From assembly GCF_025154055.1 (NCBI RefSeq), contig NZ_JAOALK010000056.1:62001-126000 (forward strand): 64,000 nucleotides of DNA, read 5' to 3'. Under the pieces are notes generated by a model, which made no database searches, was not told where the DNA came from, and saw nothing but the letters and a program-made list of their open reading frames with translations. This DNA is from Aquibacillus koreensis (GTDB taxonomy: Bacteria > Bacillota > Bacilli > Bacillales > Amphibacillaceae). Of the stretch, positions 1 through 8,791 are shown in pieces (positions within the stretch are counted from its first letter, which is position 1; each line of letters begins with the position of its first letter). Made by a program: the position numbers and the translations under genes.

Positions 1-52
1 TAAGCAGACTACATCTTCTTCTATTGTAATGTATTGTCATTAATTTTCATAA

Positions 53-111
53 TATGCCGAACTCCATTCTAAAGAATGGAGTAGTGAATATGTTTCGTAT
101 AGTGCGGCATA
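53..111. other. Two-tier hairpin in intergenic DNA
   Basis: A perfect 9-bp stem (ACTCCATTC with GAATGGAGT, loop TAAA, 61-82) sits inside an outer 7-bp stem formed by TATGCCG (53-59) and CGGCATA (105-111). There is no T-run on either side, so it does not look like an intrinsic terminator. Its function is unknown. It lies just left of the hairpin-repeat array. Confidence 0.4.
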
Positions 112-124
112 GTAAAGAAATATT

Positions 125-385
125 TTAGGAATGCAATTTGCGGCTGTGGTGGCCGTAATTTACCTTCGGGCTATTTATTCATCTGAGCGGCTTTGAGAGA
201 CCTTATAAACCTGTTATGGGCCATTTCTTAATCTGAGCGGCTATACAGTACGCTATTTTAATTAAACACCTACGAATTCAATGAAATCAGAACGAATAAG
301 GGATCAGGTAGCCGTTAAAATCAGAAATCCTAAAATTTTAGGCAAATAACGGATCTCTTAGCCGCCAAAATCAGTAGCGACTGTG
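125..385. repeat. Hairpin-repeat array, copy A
   Basis: Non-coding interspersed repeat of about 260 bp, also present at 33707-34075. Both begin with TTTAGGAATGCAATT and end in AAAATCA followed by TAGCGAC. Units carry the arm GAGCGGCTAT and a matching arm of the type GGTAGCCGTTAAAATCA. The arms flank a conserved middle with ATTCAATGAAATCAG, so each unit of about 90 bp can fold into an imperfect hairpin. No credible gene lies in it. The 1-422 stretch otherwise holds only the hairpin at 53-111 and the cheR terminator. Confidence 0.7.
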
Positions 386-415
386 ATAGTTATGACGCAG
401 TTTATATTTACTACG

Positions 416-448
416 AAAAAAAGGAAGAATCTAATCAAAGATTCTTCC
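416..448 (-). terminator. cheR rho-independent terminator
   Basis: Stem GGAAGAATCT paired with AGATTCTTCC at 423-448, followed on the minus strand by seven T. It sits just past the cheR stop codon. Confidence 0.85.
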
Positions 449-454
449 TCACAG

Positions 455-1324
<870 letters not shown>

Positions 1325-1368
1325 CTAAATTTACCAATCTTTTATGTATAGCTGACATATTCAAATAT

Positions 1369-1391
1369 AAAAACCTCGTCAATTGACGAGG
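1369..1391 (-). terminator. ndk terminator
   Basis: Perfect stem CCTCGTC/GACGAGG with loop AATT, then a T-run on the minus strand, directly after ndk. Confidence 0.85.
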
Positions 1392-1399
1392 TAAAGACA

Positions 1400-1846
1400 T
1401 TAATACACCCACTTATTACTATCTTTTAAATACTCCTGTAATTCATCTTCATTAAAGAATAACGAAATTTCTCGTTCTGCACTATCTAAAGAATCCGAAC
1501 CATGGATCACATTCTTGCTAACGATCAGGCCATAATCTCCTCGTATCGTACCAGGAAGGGCCTCTTGAGGATTTGTTTTCCCCATCATTTGTCTTGCAGT
1601 TGCAATAACGTTTTCACCTTCCCATACCATTGCGAAAACCGGTCCAGAAGTAATGAAACCAACTAAATCTGAAAAAAAAGGTTTTTCTTTATGTTCACCA
1701 TAATGATTAGATGCTAACTCTTCAGATATTGTCATTAGCTTTGCTGCGACTAGCTTAAACCCTTTTTGCTCGAATCTCGCAACTATTTTTCCAATTAATC
1801 CTCTCTGTACAGCATCAGGCTTTACCATTAAAAACGTCTTTTCCAT
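1400..1846 (-). CDS. ndk: Nucleoside diphosphate kinase
   Basis: Transfers the gamma phosphate of ATP to NDPs through a phosphohistidine and balances (d)NTP pools in the cytoplasm. The 148-residue protein starts [16 protein letters not shown], the classic Ndk N-terminus. It carries the active-site motif NVIHGSDS, with the catalytic His at about residue 115. GTG and ATG codons lie 9 and 6 nt further upstream, but GAGGTG is correctly spaced only for the ATG at 1846. It sits between hepT and cheR as in B. subtilis, with its own terminator downstream. No anomalies. Confidence 0.95.
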   Translation of the reverse strand: MEKTFLMVKPDAVQRGLIGKIVARFEQKGFKLVAAKLMTISEELASNHYGEHKEKPFFSDLVGFITSGPVFAMVWEGENVIATARQMMGKTNPQEALPGTIRGDYGLIVSKNVIHGSDSLDSAEREISLFFNEDELQEYLKDSNKWVY

Positions 1847-1982
1847 TTCCATCACCTCTAGATTATGTATTGATTATATAGAAAATCCAACAACGCTTAT
1901 TGCAACAATTGCTGAATATCTCTCATTACGTACCAACCAACTCATAAAAGATTGTTTGTGATAATCTAAGATGACTGTAGCC

Positions 1983-2957
1983 TTAAGTCTTTCGCTTTCC
2001 AATATAAGTGGCTATATCTTTAAATGTTTGCTTCGCTTTTATATCAGGGAGATCATTAATAGATTCGTATGCTTTTGCAAGATACGTTTCGCTTAGTTCA
2101 AAAGATTTTTCTATTACATCTGAGGACTTTATTTTATCGATTACTGGTTTTATTTCACCCGGCGTTAAGTCCTCACCTTTATTAAAAAGTTTAGACAACT
2201 CATCATAGAATGATGGATCATTTTGAATGGCTAAAAGTGCAGGTAATGTTAAATTACCTTGTAACAAGTCACTACCAGCAGGTTTTCCTAGTTGCGCTTC
2301 TGTTGAAGTGAAATCTAGGATATCATCAATGATTTGATAAGACATACCTATGTAATAGCCATATCTATATAGCTTTTTTTCATATTCAATTGAGGCATTT
2401 GATGCAATTGCACCTAACTGACAACTTGATGAAATTAACAAAGCAGTTTTTCTTTTTATCCTTCTTAAATAAGTTCTTAAGTTTTGATCAAGGTTAAATT
2501 TATCTTTTATTTGCTCCATTTCGCCAATTGTTAATTCTACCATCGTGTTTGATAATATTTTATGAGCCTTTGGGTTATCAATCTCTGCCAAGATCTCCAA
2601 AGCCCTAGCAAAAATATAATCTCCCGTGTACATTGCCACTCTATTATCCCACTTAGCCTTAACTGTTGGCTTACCACGTCTTAGCTCTGATTCATCAATG
2701 ACATCATCATGAACGAGTGAGGCCATATGAATCAATTCTAAGGAGACTGCAACTGTTTTGATTCGTTCTAAGTTGTATTCACCAAACATACTAGATAACA
2801 AAACAAAAACAGGACGAAGCCTTTTTCCTCCTGCTTGTAACAATTGTGTGGAAGCTTCACGCAAAACCGGATGGTTAGCCTGAATTGTTTGTTCCAAAGC
2901 TTTTTCTATTTGATTTAAGTCCTGCTTTAGATAAGCATAGGTCATTGCTAATTTCAT
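1983..2957 (-). CDS. hepT: Heptaprenyl diphosphate synthase component II
   Basis: Catalytic subunit of the two-subunit trans-prenyltransferase that extends farnesyl diphosphate with isopentenyl diphosphate to the C35 side chain of menaquinone-7. The 324-residue protein has both aspartate-rich metal/diphosphate motifs, HDDVIDE and QIIDDILDF, and the GGKRLRPVF segment of this family. An ATG six codons upstream lacks a ribosome-binding site, while AAAGGTGA precedes the ATG at 2957. It is the last gene of hepS-menG-hepT, only 24 bp after menG, so it is probably cotranscribed and acts with HepS. Confidence 0.95.
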   Translation of the reverse strand: MKLAMTYAYLKQDLNQIEKALEQTIQANHPVLREASTQLLQAGGKRLRPVFVLLSSMFGEYNLERIKTVAVSLELIHMASLVHDDVIDESELRRGKPTVKAKWDNRVAMYTGDYIFARALEILAEIDNPKAHKILSNTMVELTIGEMEQIKDKFNLDQNLRTYLRRIKRKTALLISSSCQLGAIASNASIEYEKKLYRYGYYIGMSYQIIDDILDFTSTEAQLGKPAGSDLLQGNLTLPALLAIQNDPSFYDELSKLFNKGEDLTPGEIKPVIDKIKSSDVIEKSFELSETYLAKAYESINDLPDIKAKQTFKDIATYIGKRKT

Positions 2958-2981
2958 GTAGTTCACCTTTGTCATTTATTT

Positions 2982-3692
2982 TCATGAAGGTTTTTCACCC
3001 ATATGCATGGCAGCGACTCCACCACTATACCCCTTCACATTAACATTTTTTAGACCAACCGATTCGAACATTTGTTTTAGTTGCTTTTGTCCTGGAAAAT
3101 CTTTTGCAGACTCATGAAGCCATACGTATTCTTTATAACTTTTTGCAAACAACTTACCAAATAAAGGCATAATAAACCTAAAATAAAAGTAATATAACTG
3201 CCGAAAGCCAAACATTGTAGGCTGGGATGTTTCTAAACAAACAACTTTTCCACCTGGCTTTACAACTCTTTTCATTTCACGCAAGACTTGCGTATAATCT
3301 GGTACGTTTCTTAATCCAAACCCGATCGTTACAAAGTCAAAGCTATTATCTTCAAATGGCAATTCCATCGCATTACCATGAATAAAATCTAACTGTTTCA
3401 GTTGTATTTCCTCTAGTTTATTCTGCCCTACTGATAACATGTTCTGGCTGAAATCAAGTCCAGTGACAGACCCTTCTTGTCCAACAGCATTAGCTAATGC
3501 AAATGACCAATCTCCTGTCCCACAGCAGACATCCAGTGCTTTATCACCTTTTTTCACTTGCATGCGTTTCATTACGTCTTTACGCCACATTTTGTGCATC
3601 TGAAACGAAATGATGGAATTCATAAAATCATATCTATTATAAATCTTTTCAAACACATGATGTACTCGTTCTTCTTTTGATTGATGTTCCAT
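2982..3692 (-). CDS. menG: Demethylmenaquinone methyltransferase
   Basis: SAM-dependent C-methylation of demethylmenaquinone to menaquinone, the last step of the pathway, at the membrane surface (MenG/UbiE family). In 236 residues it shows the SAM-binding motif [13 protein letters not shown], the UbiE signature [10 protein letters not shown] and the N-terminal [13 protein letters not shown]. It is embedded between hepS (3-bp gap) and hepT (24-bp gap), so prenyl chain synthesis and ring methylation are one transcription unit. GAGGG, overlapping the hepS stop region, precedes the ATG. Confidence 0.96.
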   Translation of the reverse strand: MEHQSKEERVHHVFEKIYNRYDFMNSIISFQMHKMWRKDVMKRMQVKKGDKALDVCCGTGDWSFALANAVGQEGSVTGLDFSQNMLSVGQNKLEEIQLKQLDFIHGNAMELPFEDNSFDFVTIGFGLRNVPDYTQVLREMKRVVKPGGKVVCLETSQPTMFGFRQLYYFYFRFIMPLFGKLFAKSYKEYVWLHESAKDFPGQKQLKQMFESVGLKNVNVKGYSGGVAAMHMGEKPS

Positions 3693-3695
3693 TTC

Positions 3696-4499
3696 TTAAC
3701 CCTCTTCCATGACTGTTACGTTTCTTCCGAAGTTATCATAGATAATAGCATTGACATGTTTTTTTAAGGAGTGAAAGTGAAAAGGTAAATTACTGATCGT
3801 CTCCTCCGCACGTTCCAAGTAATTCTGTATATAATTTTCCACCGTATTTACAATTTGTTTATGTTGAATCTTATGTGCAGGTCCATCTGTTAATAGATTA
3901 AAAATTGGCGAATTGCCTTTGGTAATAAAACTGTCCTTTTCTCGAATGAGCTTTCTTGTTAACAACCAATTACCCGCAAATTCATTTGCAGATGAACGGT
4001 CAAAGTGCTCGGACACTCTTAAAATAAGCAAAGACTCCAGCTTCTTTAATAGTTCCATAAATTCATGTACAGAATCAAATTCTTTATAATAAATGGACAT
4101 TTTCAATTCATTTATTTCTTTAATCGCCGTCGCTAAAGTATGAATCATTGGTATGTCTTCAATTTTAGACAATAAATAATAGTACAGCCCACTATAGTAG
4201 TCACCAGCAAGAACGGTTAGTTGTCTTTCTTTTCTAGCTAGGTCTGTATTATTTGTTGCATTATTTTCTGTTACCAAATCATGTGTATCGAGGGCAATCT
4301 GAACTAGCATTGTTGTAATTATATAATTTTGTTTTTGAATATCAGAATATGAAGTGTTTTTAATTATGGAGAATAATATAAACAATTTGTCTTCGTCGAT
4401 CACGGGCTTTTGTATAAATCGCTCTAAGTAAGAGTGCTTTAATCGATTCTCTAGTTCTATTTTTATTTCTTTTACAGTTAAGATATCAGATGATTTCAT
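3696..4499 (-). CDS. hepS: Heptaprenyl diphosphate synthase component I
   Basis: Non-catalytic partner of HepT that sets product chain length; both subunits are needed for activity. The 267-residue protein has the family-typical N-terminus with HSYLERFI, a segment DYYSGLYYYLLS and the C-terminal LPFHFHSL. The ATG at 4499 has TTAGGTGA at proper distance; a GTG three codons upstream overlaps that site. In B. subtilis the genes upstream are mtrB and folE, but here hbs is the next gene. Identification rests on sequence features plus operon position. Confidence 0.92.
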   Translation of the reverse strand: MKSSDILTVKEIKIELENRLKHSYLERFIQKPVIDEDKLFILFSIIKNTSYSDIQKQNYIITTMLVQIALDTHDLVTENNATNNTDLARKERQLTVLAGDYYSGLYYYLLSKIEDIPMIHTLATAIKEINELKMSIYYKEFDSVHEFMELLKKLESLLILRVSEHFDRSSANEFAGNWLLTRKLIREKDSFITKGNSPIFNLLTDGPAHKIQHKQIVNTVENYIQNYLERAEETISNLPFHFHSLKKHVNAIIYDNFGRNVTVMEEG

Positions 4500-4781
4500 G
4501 TTAGTCACCTAAGCCCCTTCCCACAAATTCCCCATCGACTTCAGTTATAGTTAGTATAACATAAGATTTTTGTTAACGCCCTTGTGTAAATAATTGCATT
4601 TTTTATCTTTTACAACGTTATAGCTTGTTCATTAGGGAGTGTCTATATTTATATTTTAAAATGTTATTTAATTCTAACATAAGGTGACGAATTTATTTTC
4701 GAATTTGCTCATATAAACATTGCTATCTATATCCTAACATAACCAGATAGAAAATTTATAATAAAAAGAGGAATTTTGCTC
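4500..4781. other. Intergenic stretch upstream of hepS
   Basis: AT-rich stretch between hepS and the hbs terminator. It must hold the hepS operon promoter, but no convincing pair of boxes was identified. No open frame of useful size and no tryptophan RNA-binding protein gene (mtrB) is present, although B. subtilis has mtrB here. Confidence 0.6.
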
Positions 4782-4810
4782 AAAATAAAAAGGGTGCAAG
4801 ATGCACCCTT
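4782..4810 (-). terminator. hbs terminator
   Basis: Stem AAGGGTGCA/TGCACCCTT with a 3-nt loop, followed on the minus strand by TTTATTTTG. It lies 26 bp past the hbs stop. Confidence 0.85.
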
Positions 4811-4835
4811 TACCTGCCCATATGTAAAAATGGTT

Positions 4836-5108
4836 TTATTTTACACTATCTTTAAGGGCTTTACCTGGTTTGAAAGCTGGAACTTTACTTGCAGGGATTT
4901 CGATTTCATCACCTGTTTGAGGGTTACGCCCTTTACGTGCAGCACGCTCACGTACCTCGAAGTTTCCAAAACCAATTAATTGTACTTTATCTCCATCTTT
5001 AAGTGAATCCATGATAGATTCAAATACTGCGTCTACAGCTTTAGTAGCATCCTTTTTAGAAAGCTCGCTTTTTTCTGCAACCGCGTTAATTAGATCAGTC
5101 TTATTCAT
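4836..5108 (-). CDS. hbs: Nucleoid protein HU
   Basis: Small basic dimeric histone-like protein that bends and compacts DNA. The 90-residue length is exactly that of the family. It begins [20 protein letters not shown] and contains the beta-arm signature [21 protein letters not shown] 16-codon in-frame extension exists, but GGGAGGAGGTGA stands immediately before the ATG at 5108, fixing the start. It has its own promoter (5162-5189) and terminator, so it is a monocistronic, probably highly expressed gene. Confidence 0.96.
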   Translation of the reverse strand: MNKTDLINAVAEKSELSKKDATKAVDAVFESIMDSLKDGDKVQLIGFGNFEVRERAARKGRNPQTGDEIEIPASKVPAFKPGKALKDSVK

Positions 5109-5161
5109 GACATTCACCTCCTCCCAAAGTCTTGTATGGTTCTTTTCGAACAACAATGGCT

Positions 5162-5189
5162 ATAATACCATTTGTTCACCAATTTTCAA
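5162..5189 (-). promoter_or_regulatory. Sigma-A promoter of hbs
   Basis: On the minus strand TTGAAA, a 16-bp spacer and TATTAT; TGG directly before the -10 box makes it an extended -10. It lies about 50 bp upstream of the hbs start. Between it and the spoIVA terminator (to about 5452) only AT-rich sequence is seen. Confidence 0.6.
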
Positions 5190-5452
5190 GATTTTATACC
5201 TGACATCATTATATAAATAATGACTAGGCTTATATTAACCGAGTTTTCGCGGAAATTCAACAAAAAATAACATTTCTTATCAATTTTTTATTATTTTTCC
5301 AACGAAAGACTCTGCTAAATTCAAATGCATCGTATCATAGATAGATTTGTTATGCAAGTGGTTTCATCTCTTGGTATATAAGGGATGACCATGTTTTTTT
5401 GTGTTTTTTGGTTTTATAATTTTGTCGAATTGCTAAATTTATATTTTTACGC

Positions 5453-5483
5453 ACAAAAAAAACGGCCTGTAAAACAAGCCGTT
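5453..5483 (-). terminator. spoIVA terminator overlapping the stop codon
   Basis: Ten-bp stem AACGGCTTGT/ACAGGCCGTT, loop TTT, followed by eight T on the minus strand. The first two bases of the stem belong to the spoIVA TAA codon. Confidence 0.88.
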
Positions 5484-6960
5484 ATAAGATAATTGCTATC
5501 AAACCACCAGAGCCTTCATTTATGATTCGCTCTAGTGTTTCTTTTAGTTTATATCGAGCATTTTCCGGCATTAGGGACAGTTTTGCCTGAATACCTTCTC
5601 TCACAATGGAGCTTAAGGATCTACCGAATATATCAGATTGCCAAATACTCAGTGGGTCCTCTTCAAAGTCCTGCATAAGGTATCGAACAAGTTCTTCACT
5701 TTGCTTTTCCGTGCCAATTATTGGAGCAAATTCAGATTCAACTTCTACTTTAATCATATGGATAGAAGGTGCAACTGCTTTTAATCTAACTCCAAATCTA
5801 GAACCTTGACGGATTATTTCTGGCTCATCTAACGCCATATCACTTAGTGAAGGCGCTGCTACACCATAGCCTGTTTGTTTCACCATCTGAAGCGCATCCG
5901 CTACTTGGTCGTATTCCCTTTTCGCATTTGCGAAGTCTTGCATTAATTCTAACAAGTGGTCTTTCCCTCTGATTTCCTCGCCTACAATTTCTTTTAATAC
6001 TTGGTCATATAAGTAATCCGGAGCTTGCAGATCAATTTCTGCAACACCTTCTCCCATTTCCATACCCGCGAGTTGAGCGCGGTCAATATAGTCGTACTCG
6101 TCAAAGTTCCCAACTACTCTGTCAACATCTCGTAACCTTTTAATATCTTTGACCGTTTCTTGAATAGCAACTTGATAGCTTTCTCTCAGCCAGTGGTCTT
6201 CATTAAGTACCATTACCCAACTCGGAAGGTTAACATTGACTTCAAGAACAGGAAACTCATACAGCGCCTCTCTGAGCACGTTATATACATCATGGTCTGT
6301 CATACTTTCTACACTCATTGCCAAAACTGGTATATCGTATTTTTCTGCCAACTCCTGCCTTAGTGCCTCTGTGTCTTGATGGTATGGCTGTACAGAGTTA
6401 ACGACCATAATAAACGGTTTTCCAACTTCTTTTAACTCATCTACGACTCTTTCTTCCGATTCTTCATAATCTTCTCTAGGAATATCTGCAATACTACCGT
6501 CTGTTGTTACTACAACACCCATGGTTGAATGCTCTTGAATAACCTTTCTTGTTCCAATTTCCGCTGCATCATGAAATGGGATTGGTTCTTCATACCATGG
6601 TGTATTAATCATTCTAGGGCCATTCTCATCTTCAAAACCTTGTGCACCTTTTACCGTATAGCCAACACAATCTACTAATCGAACGTTGACTTCTAATCCT
6701 TCGTCTACCCGTACTGCAACCGCTTGATTAGGTACGAATTTTGGTTCGGTAGTCATAATTGTTTTACCAGCAGCACTTTGAGGTAGTTCGTCTTGTGCTC
6801 TTGCTCTGTCTCCCTCATCCGAAATGTTAGGTAATACAACTTGTTCCATAAATCTCTTGATAAATGTAGATTTACCCGTACGCACTGCACCTACAACACC
6901 TAAGTAAATATCTCCATTCGTCCGCTTTGAGATATCTTTAAAAATATCTACTCTTTCCAA
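5482..6960 (-). CDS. spoIVA: Stage IV sporulation protein A, coat morphogenetic ATPase
   Basis: ATP-dependent polymerising protein that forms the basement layer of the spore coat around the forespore. The 492 residues equal the B. subtilis length, and conservation is very high. Walker A is GAVRTGKSTF near residues 24-33, and the TRAFAC GTPase-like segments MTTEPKFVP and LVDCVGY follow. The C-terminus ends NEGSGGLIAIIL, the segment known to be needed for localisation. It starts with TTG preceded by GGGAGGGG. A sigma-E-like promoter lies at 7017-7047. Expression in the mother cell is expected from the family. Confidence 0.97.
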   Translation of the reverse strand: MERVDIFKDISKRTNGDIYLGVVGAVRTGKSTFIKRFMEQVVLPNISDEGDRARAQDELPQSAAGKTIMTTEPKFVPNQAVAVRVDEGLEVNVRLVDCVGYTVKGAQGFEDENGPRMINTPWYEEPIPFHDAAEIGTRKVIQEHSTMGVVVTTDGSIADIPREDYEESEERVVDELKEVGKPFIMVVNSVQPYHQDTEALRQELAEKYDIPVLAMSVESMTDHDVYNVLREALYEFPVLEVNVNLPSWVMVLNEDHWLRESYQVAIQETVKDIKRLRDVDRVVGNFDEYDYIDRAQLAGMEMGEGVAEIDLQAPDYLYDQVLKEIVGEEIRGKDHLLELMQDFANAKREYDQVADALQMVKQTGYGVAAPSLSDMALDEPEIIRQGSRFGVRLKAVAPSIHMIKVEVESEFAPIIGTEKQSEELVRYLMQDFEEDPLSIWQSDIFGRSLSSIVREGIQAKLSLMPENARYKLKETLERIINEGSGGLIAIIL

Positions 6961-7016
6961 ATGATCCCCTCCCGATCTACTTCGCCATAGAACTATTACG
7001 AATCGTTGACATTTAA

Positions 7017-7047
7017 AGTCTATGACGTTGTCCTATCAAATTATGAC
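7017..7047 (-). promoter_or_regulatory. Candidate sigma-E promoter of spoIVA
   Basis: Minus-strand GTCATAATTT and CATAGACT with a 13-bp spacer, close to the sigma-E pattern (ATA-rich -35 and CATACAAT-like -10). It is about 57 bp upstream of the start codon. The call fits the known mother-cell control of spoIVA. Confidence 0.5.
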
Positions 7048-7132
7048 TTGTTTATATGGAATTTATAAAAAATATAATTACCCATATTCACGGTTTCTAA
7101 GATGAGAAGCCCCACAAAATTTTGCCCATCAA

Positions 7133-7169
7133 AATAACCCTTGGCACATTATATGCGTCAAGGGTTATT
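7133..7169 (-). terminator. Terminator after yphF
   Basis: Perfect 11-bp stem AATAACCCTTG/CAAGGGTTATT with a 15-nt loop. The minus-strand tail is T-poor (TTGAT), so it may work weakly or mainly protect the transcript end. Confidence 0.6.
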
Positions 7170-7190
7170 GTATTCCTCATTTTTTAAAGA

Positions 7191-7910
7191 TTATTCAAGT
7201 ACAAACACTGGTTCTCCATCCTTTATCGTATAAGGCAAAGAATAAGCAGGAGCAAATGGATAGTGATCGACAAGTAGATATCTTATATCATCACCATTTG
7301 TGTAGTCATGGTCAAATGACTGTAAAGCATCGTATAAATCGGCACGGTAATCAATGAAAAGATCCCCATTTGTGTCCAAAACGATTGGCAAATTCTTTTG
7401 TGAATATGGACTTTGCACATAAGGAGGTGAATCAAGCCCGAGTGCCTTGTAGTTAATGCTATATACCCCTTTCTCTATTTCTTCGCCAAATGGAGGGTAT
7501 ATGTTCTCACTACGGTATGTATTTAATCTATGTTGAACACTCCTTATTTCATCTGTTATTCTCAAATCTATTACTTTTACAGTTGGATTTTCTTCAGGTG
7601 TTACTAAGACATATTGATATACTCCACCATTTTCAAAAGCACTTGCAGGCGTCGTTTCCACCAAACCTTCCTGTTTCAACACTTTGAAGTCAATAATGTA
7701 TTTTTGAAATATTGGTGTATCACTAGTCTTTGTTCGAATTGGAACTAAGCCTTGATGTCTTTCCACATAGTGATCAATTGCCGTTTGAACCATATTTAAT
7801 TGTACCTCATTCGGTACTTGATTTTTTGATAGTTTATTATCCGGATATAAACAACCGCTTAAAATAAGCAATATAATGCTTAGTGCAATCACTTGTCCTA
7901 TAATCCTCAT
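7191..7910 (-). CDS. yphF: YphF-like lipoprotein of unknown function
   Basis: Predicted lipoprotein of 239 residues. The signal peptide ends in the lipobox LSGC with the lipidated cysteine at position 20, so the mature part is anchored outside the membrane. No catalytic motif was recognised in the soluble remainder, which is rich in aromatic residues and aspartate. Its place between spoIVA and the small DUF2768 membrane gene, which ends 10 bp upstream, matches B. subtilis yphF. The two genes probably form one transcription unit. Function is unknown in the family as far as I know. Confidence 0.8.
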   Translation of the reverse strand: MRIIGQVIALSIILLILSGCLYPDNKLSKNQVPNEVQLNMVQTAIDHYVERHQGLVPIRTKTSDTPIFQKYIIDFKVLKQEGLVETTPASAFENGGVYQYVLVTPEENPTVKVIDLRITDEIRSVQHRLNTYRSENIYPPFGEEIEKGVYSINYKALGLDSPPYVQSPYSQKNLPIVLDTNGDLFIDYRADLYDALQSFDHDYTNGDDIRYLLVDHYPFAPAYSLPYTIKDGEPVFVLE

Positions 7911-7920
7911 GGTACTCCCC

Positions 7921-8127
7921 CTAAGATGTTGGTCCGCTAAAAACGATGTAAAAAATGATTAGGCCACCAGCAATTAAAAAGATGTACGCAAACATGGCAG
8001 TCACTCCTGCAATCATCCCTTTTAATTTATATCTACTTAACAGAATAAGTCCAATCGCAATAAATAAAAAAATCATTCCGGCAAATGAAATATACATATT
8101 TAACATAGATTGTGACAAATAAATCAC
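7921..8127 (-). CDS. yphE: YphE-like small membrane protein (DUF2768)
   Basis: A 68-residue protein with two predicted membrane helices (about residues 8-30 and 38-63) joined by a short basic loop RYKLKG. Size, topology and position next to yphF match the DUF2768/YphE family, whose function is not known. It starts with ATG about 70 bp downstream of an extended -10 promoter and is followed after 10 bp by yphF. Confidence 0.75.
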   Translation of the reverse strand: MIYLSQSMLNMYISFAGMIFLFIAIGLILLSRYKLKGMIAGVTAMFAYIFLIAGGLIIFYIVFSGPTS

Positions 8128-8165
8128 CCCTTTTATTGATTAAACTTGTCTCTTTTGCCCAAAAT

Positions 8166-8195
8166 ATTATACCACAACAGAATGTTTTAAGCTTG
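8166..8195 (-). promoter_or_regulatory. Extended -10 promoter of yphE-yphF
   Basis: Minus-strand GTGGTATAAT gives a perfect TATAAT with an upstream TGG. The -35 region at the expected distance is poor. This is consistent with an extended -10 sigma-A promoter about 40 bp ahead of yphE. Confidence 0.45.
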
Positions 8196-8334
8196 TCTTA
8201 CAAAAATTACTATCCATTTTCATTATTAATTGTATTTTCTGTTATAAATAAGTATATACTCACAATCACTTATACAGATTGTATATAATATGAATAATGG
8301 TTCGTTGCAATCAAGGAAAAATTATTTCTCCATA

Positions 8335-8372
8335 ATAAAAACCGAGGCAGAAGGGGCAATTCCTGCCTCGGT
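8335..8372 (-). terminator. spoVIF terminator
   Basis: Ten-bp stem ACCGAGGCAG/CTGCCTCGGT with a 12-nt loop, followed by TTTTATT on the minus strand. It lies about 100 bp after spoVIF. Confidence 0.8.
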
Positions 8373-8472
8373 ATGACTAAATAATACCCAGAGCAACTCT
8401 AAAATGAATGCTTGTGCGATTCTATTCTATGCTATTCATTTCCACTTTGTATCCTCATATGCCCAAGTTTTT

Positions 8473-8733
8473 CTATTTTTTGAAAAGTTGGCTTAACGTG
8501 TTCATGTCTTTTGGCATGTTTTTACTTGTTATCGTCTTTACAATTTTATCTTCTTTTTCTTTTGAAATAGGTTTATCAGCCATTTTTGCTAACTGTTTTA
8601 CTAGCTGTCTAACCGTCTTTTCATCAGAAAAATCTGCATTCTGTACAGAATTTGCCACCTTTAGAACTTCTTCAGGCTTAATATTTGAATTTTTTTGGAT
8701 TTGGTCGAACATTTTGTTATTAAAATCGCTCAC
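8473..8733 (-). CDS. spoVIF: Stage VI sporulation protein F
   Basis: An 86-residue, highly charged, probably helical protein starting MSDFNNKMFDQIQKN. The conserved middle contains FSDEKTVRQLVKQLAKMA and the end DMNTLSQLFKK. Length and pattern match SpoVIF, a late mother-cell factor in B. subtilis that affects spore coat assembly and GerE-dependent expression. In B. subtilis the gene lies elsewhere (yjcC region), so its position between yphE and gpsA differs. The start has GGAGG at good spacing. Confidence 0.85.
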   Translation of the reverse strand: MSDFNNKMFDQIQKNSNIKPEEVLKVANSVQNADFSDEKTVRQLVKQLAKMADKPISKEKEDKIVKTITSKNMPKDMNTLSQLFKK

Positions 8734-8791
8734 GTGAACTCCTCCTTGCCTTATTCATTCAGAATAGTATATGCAAGGAATTATTCGTGTG

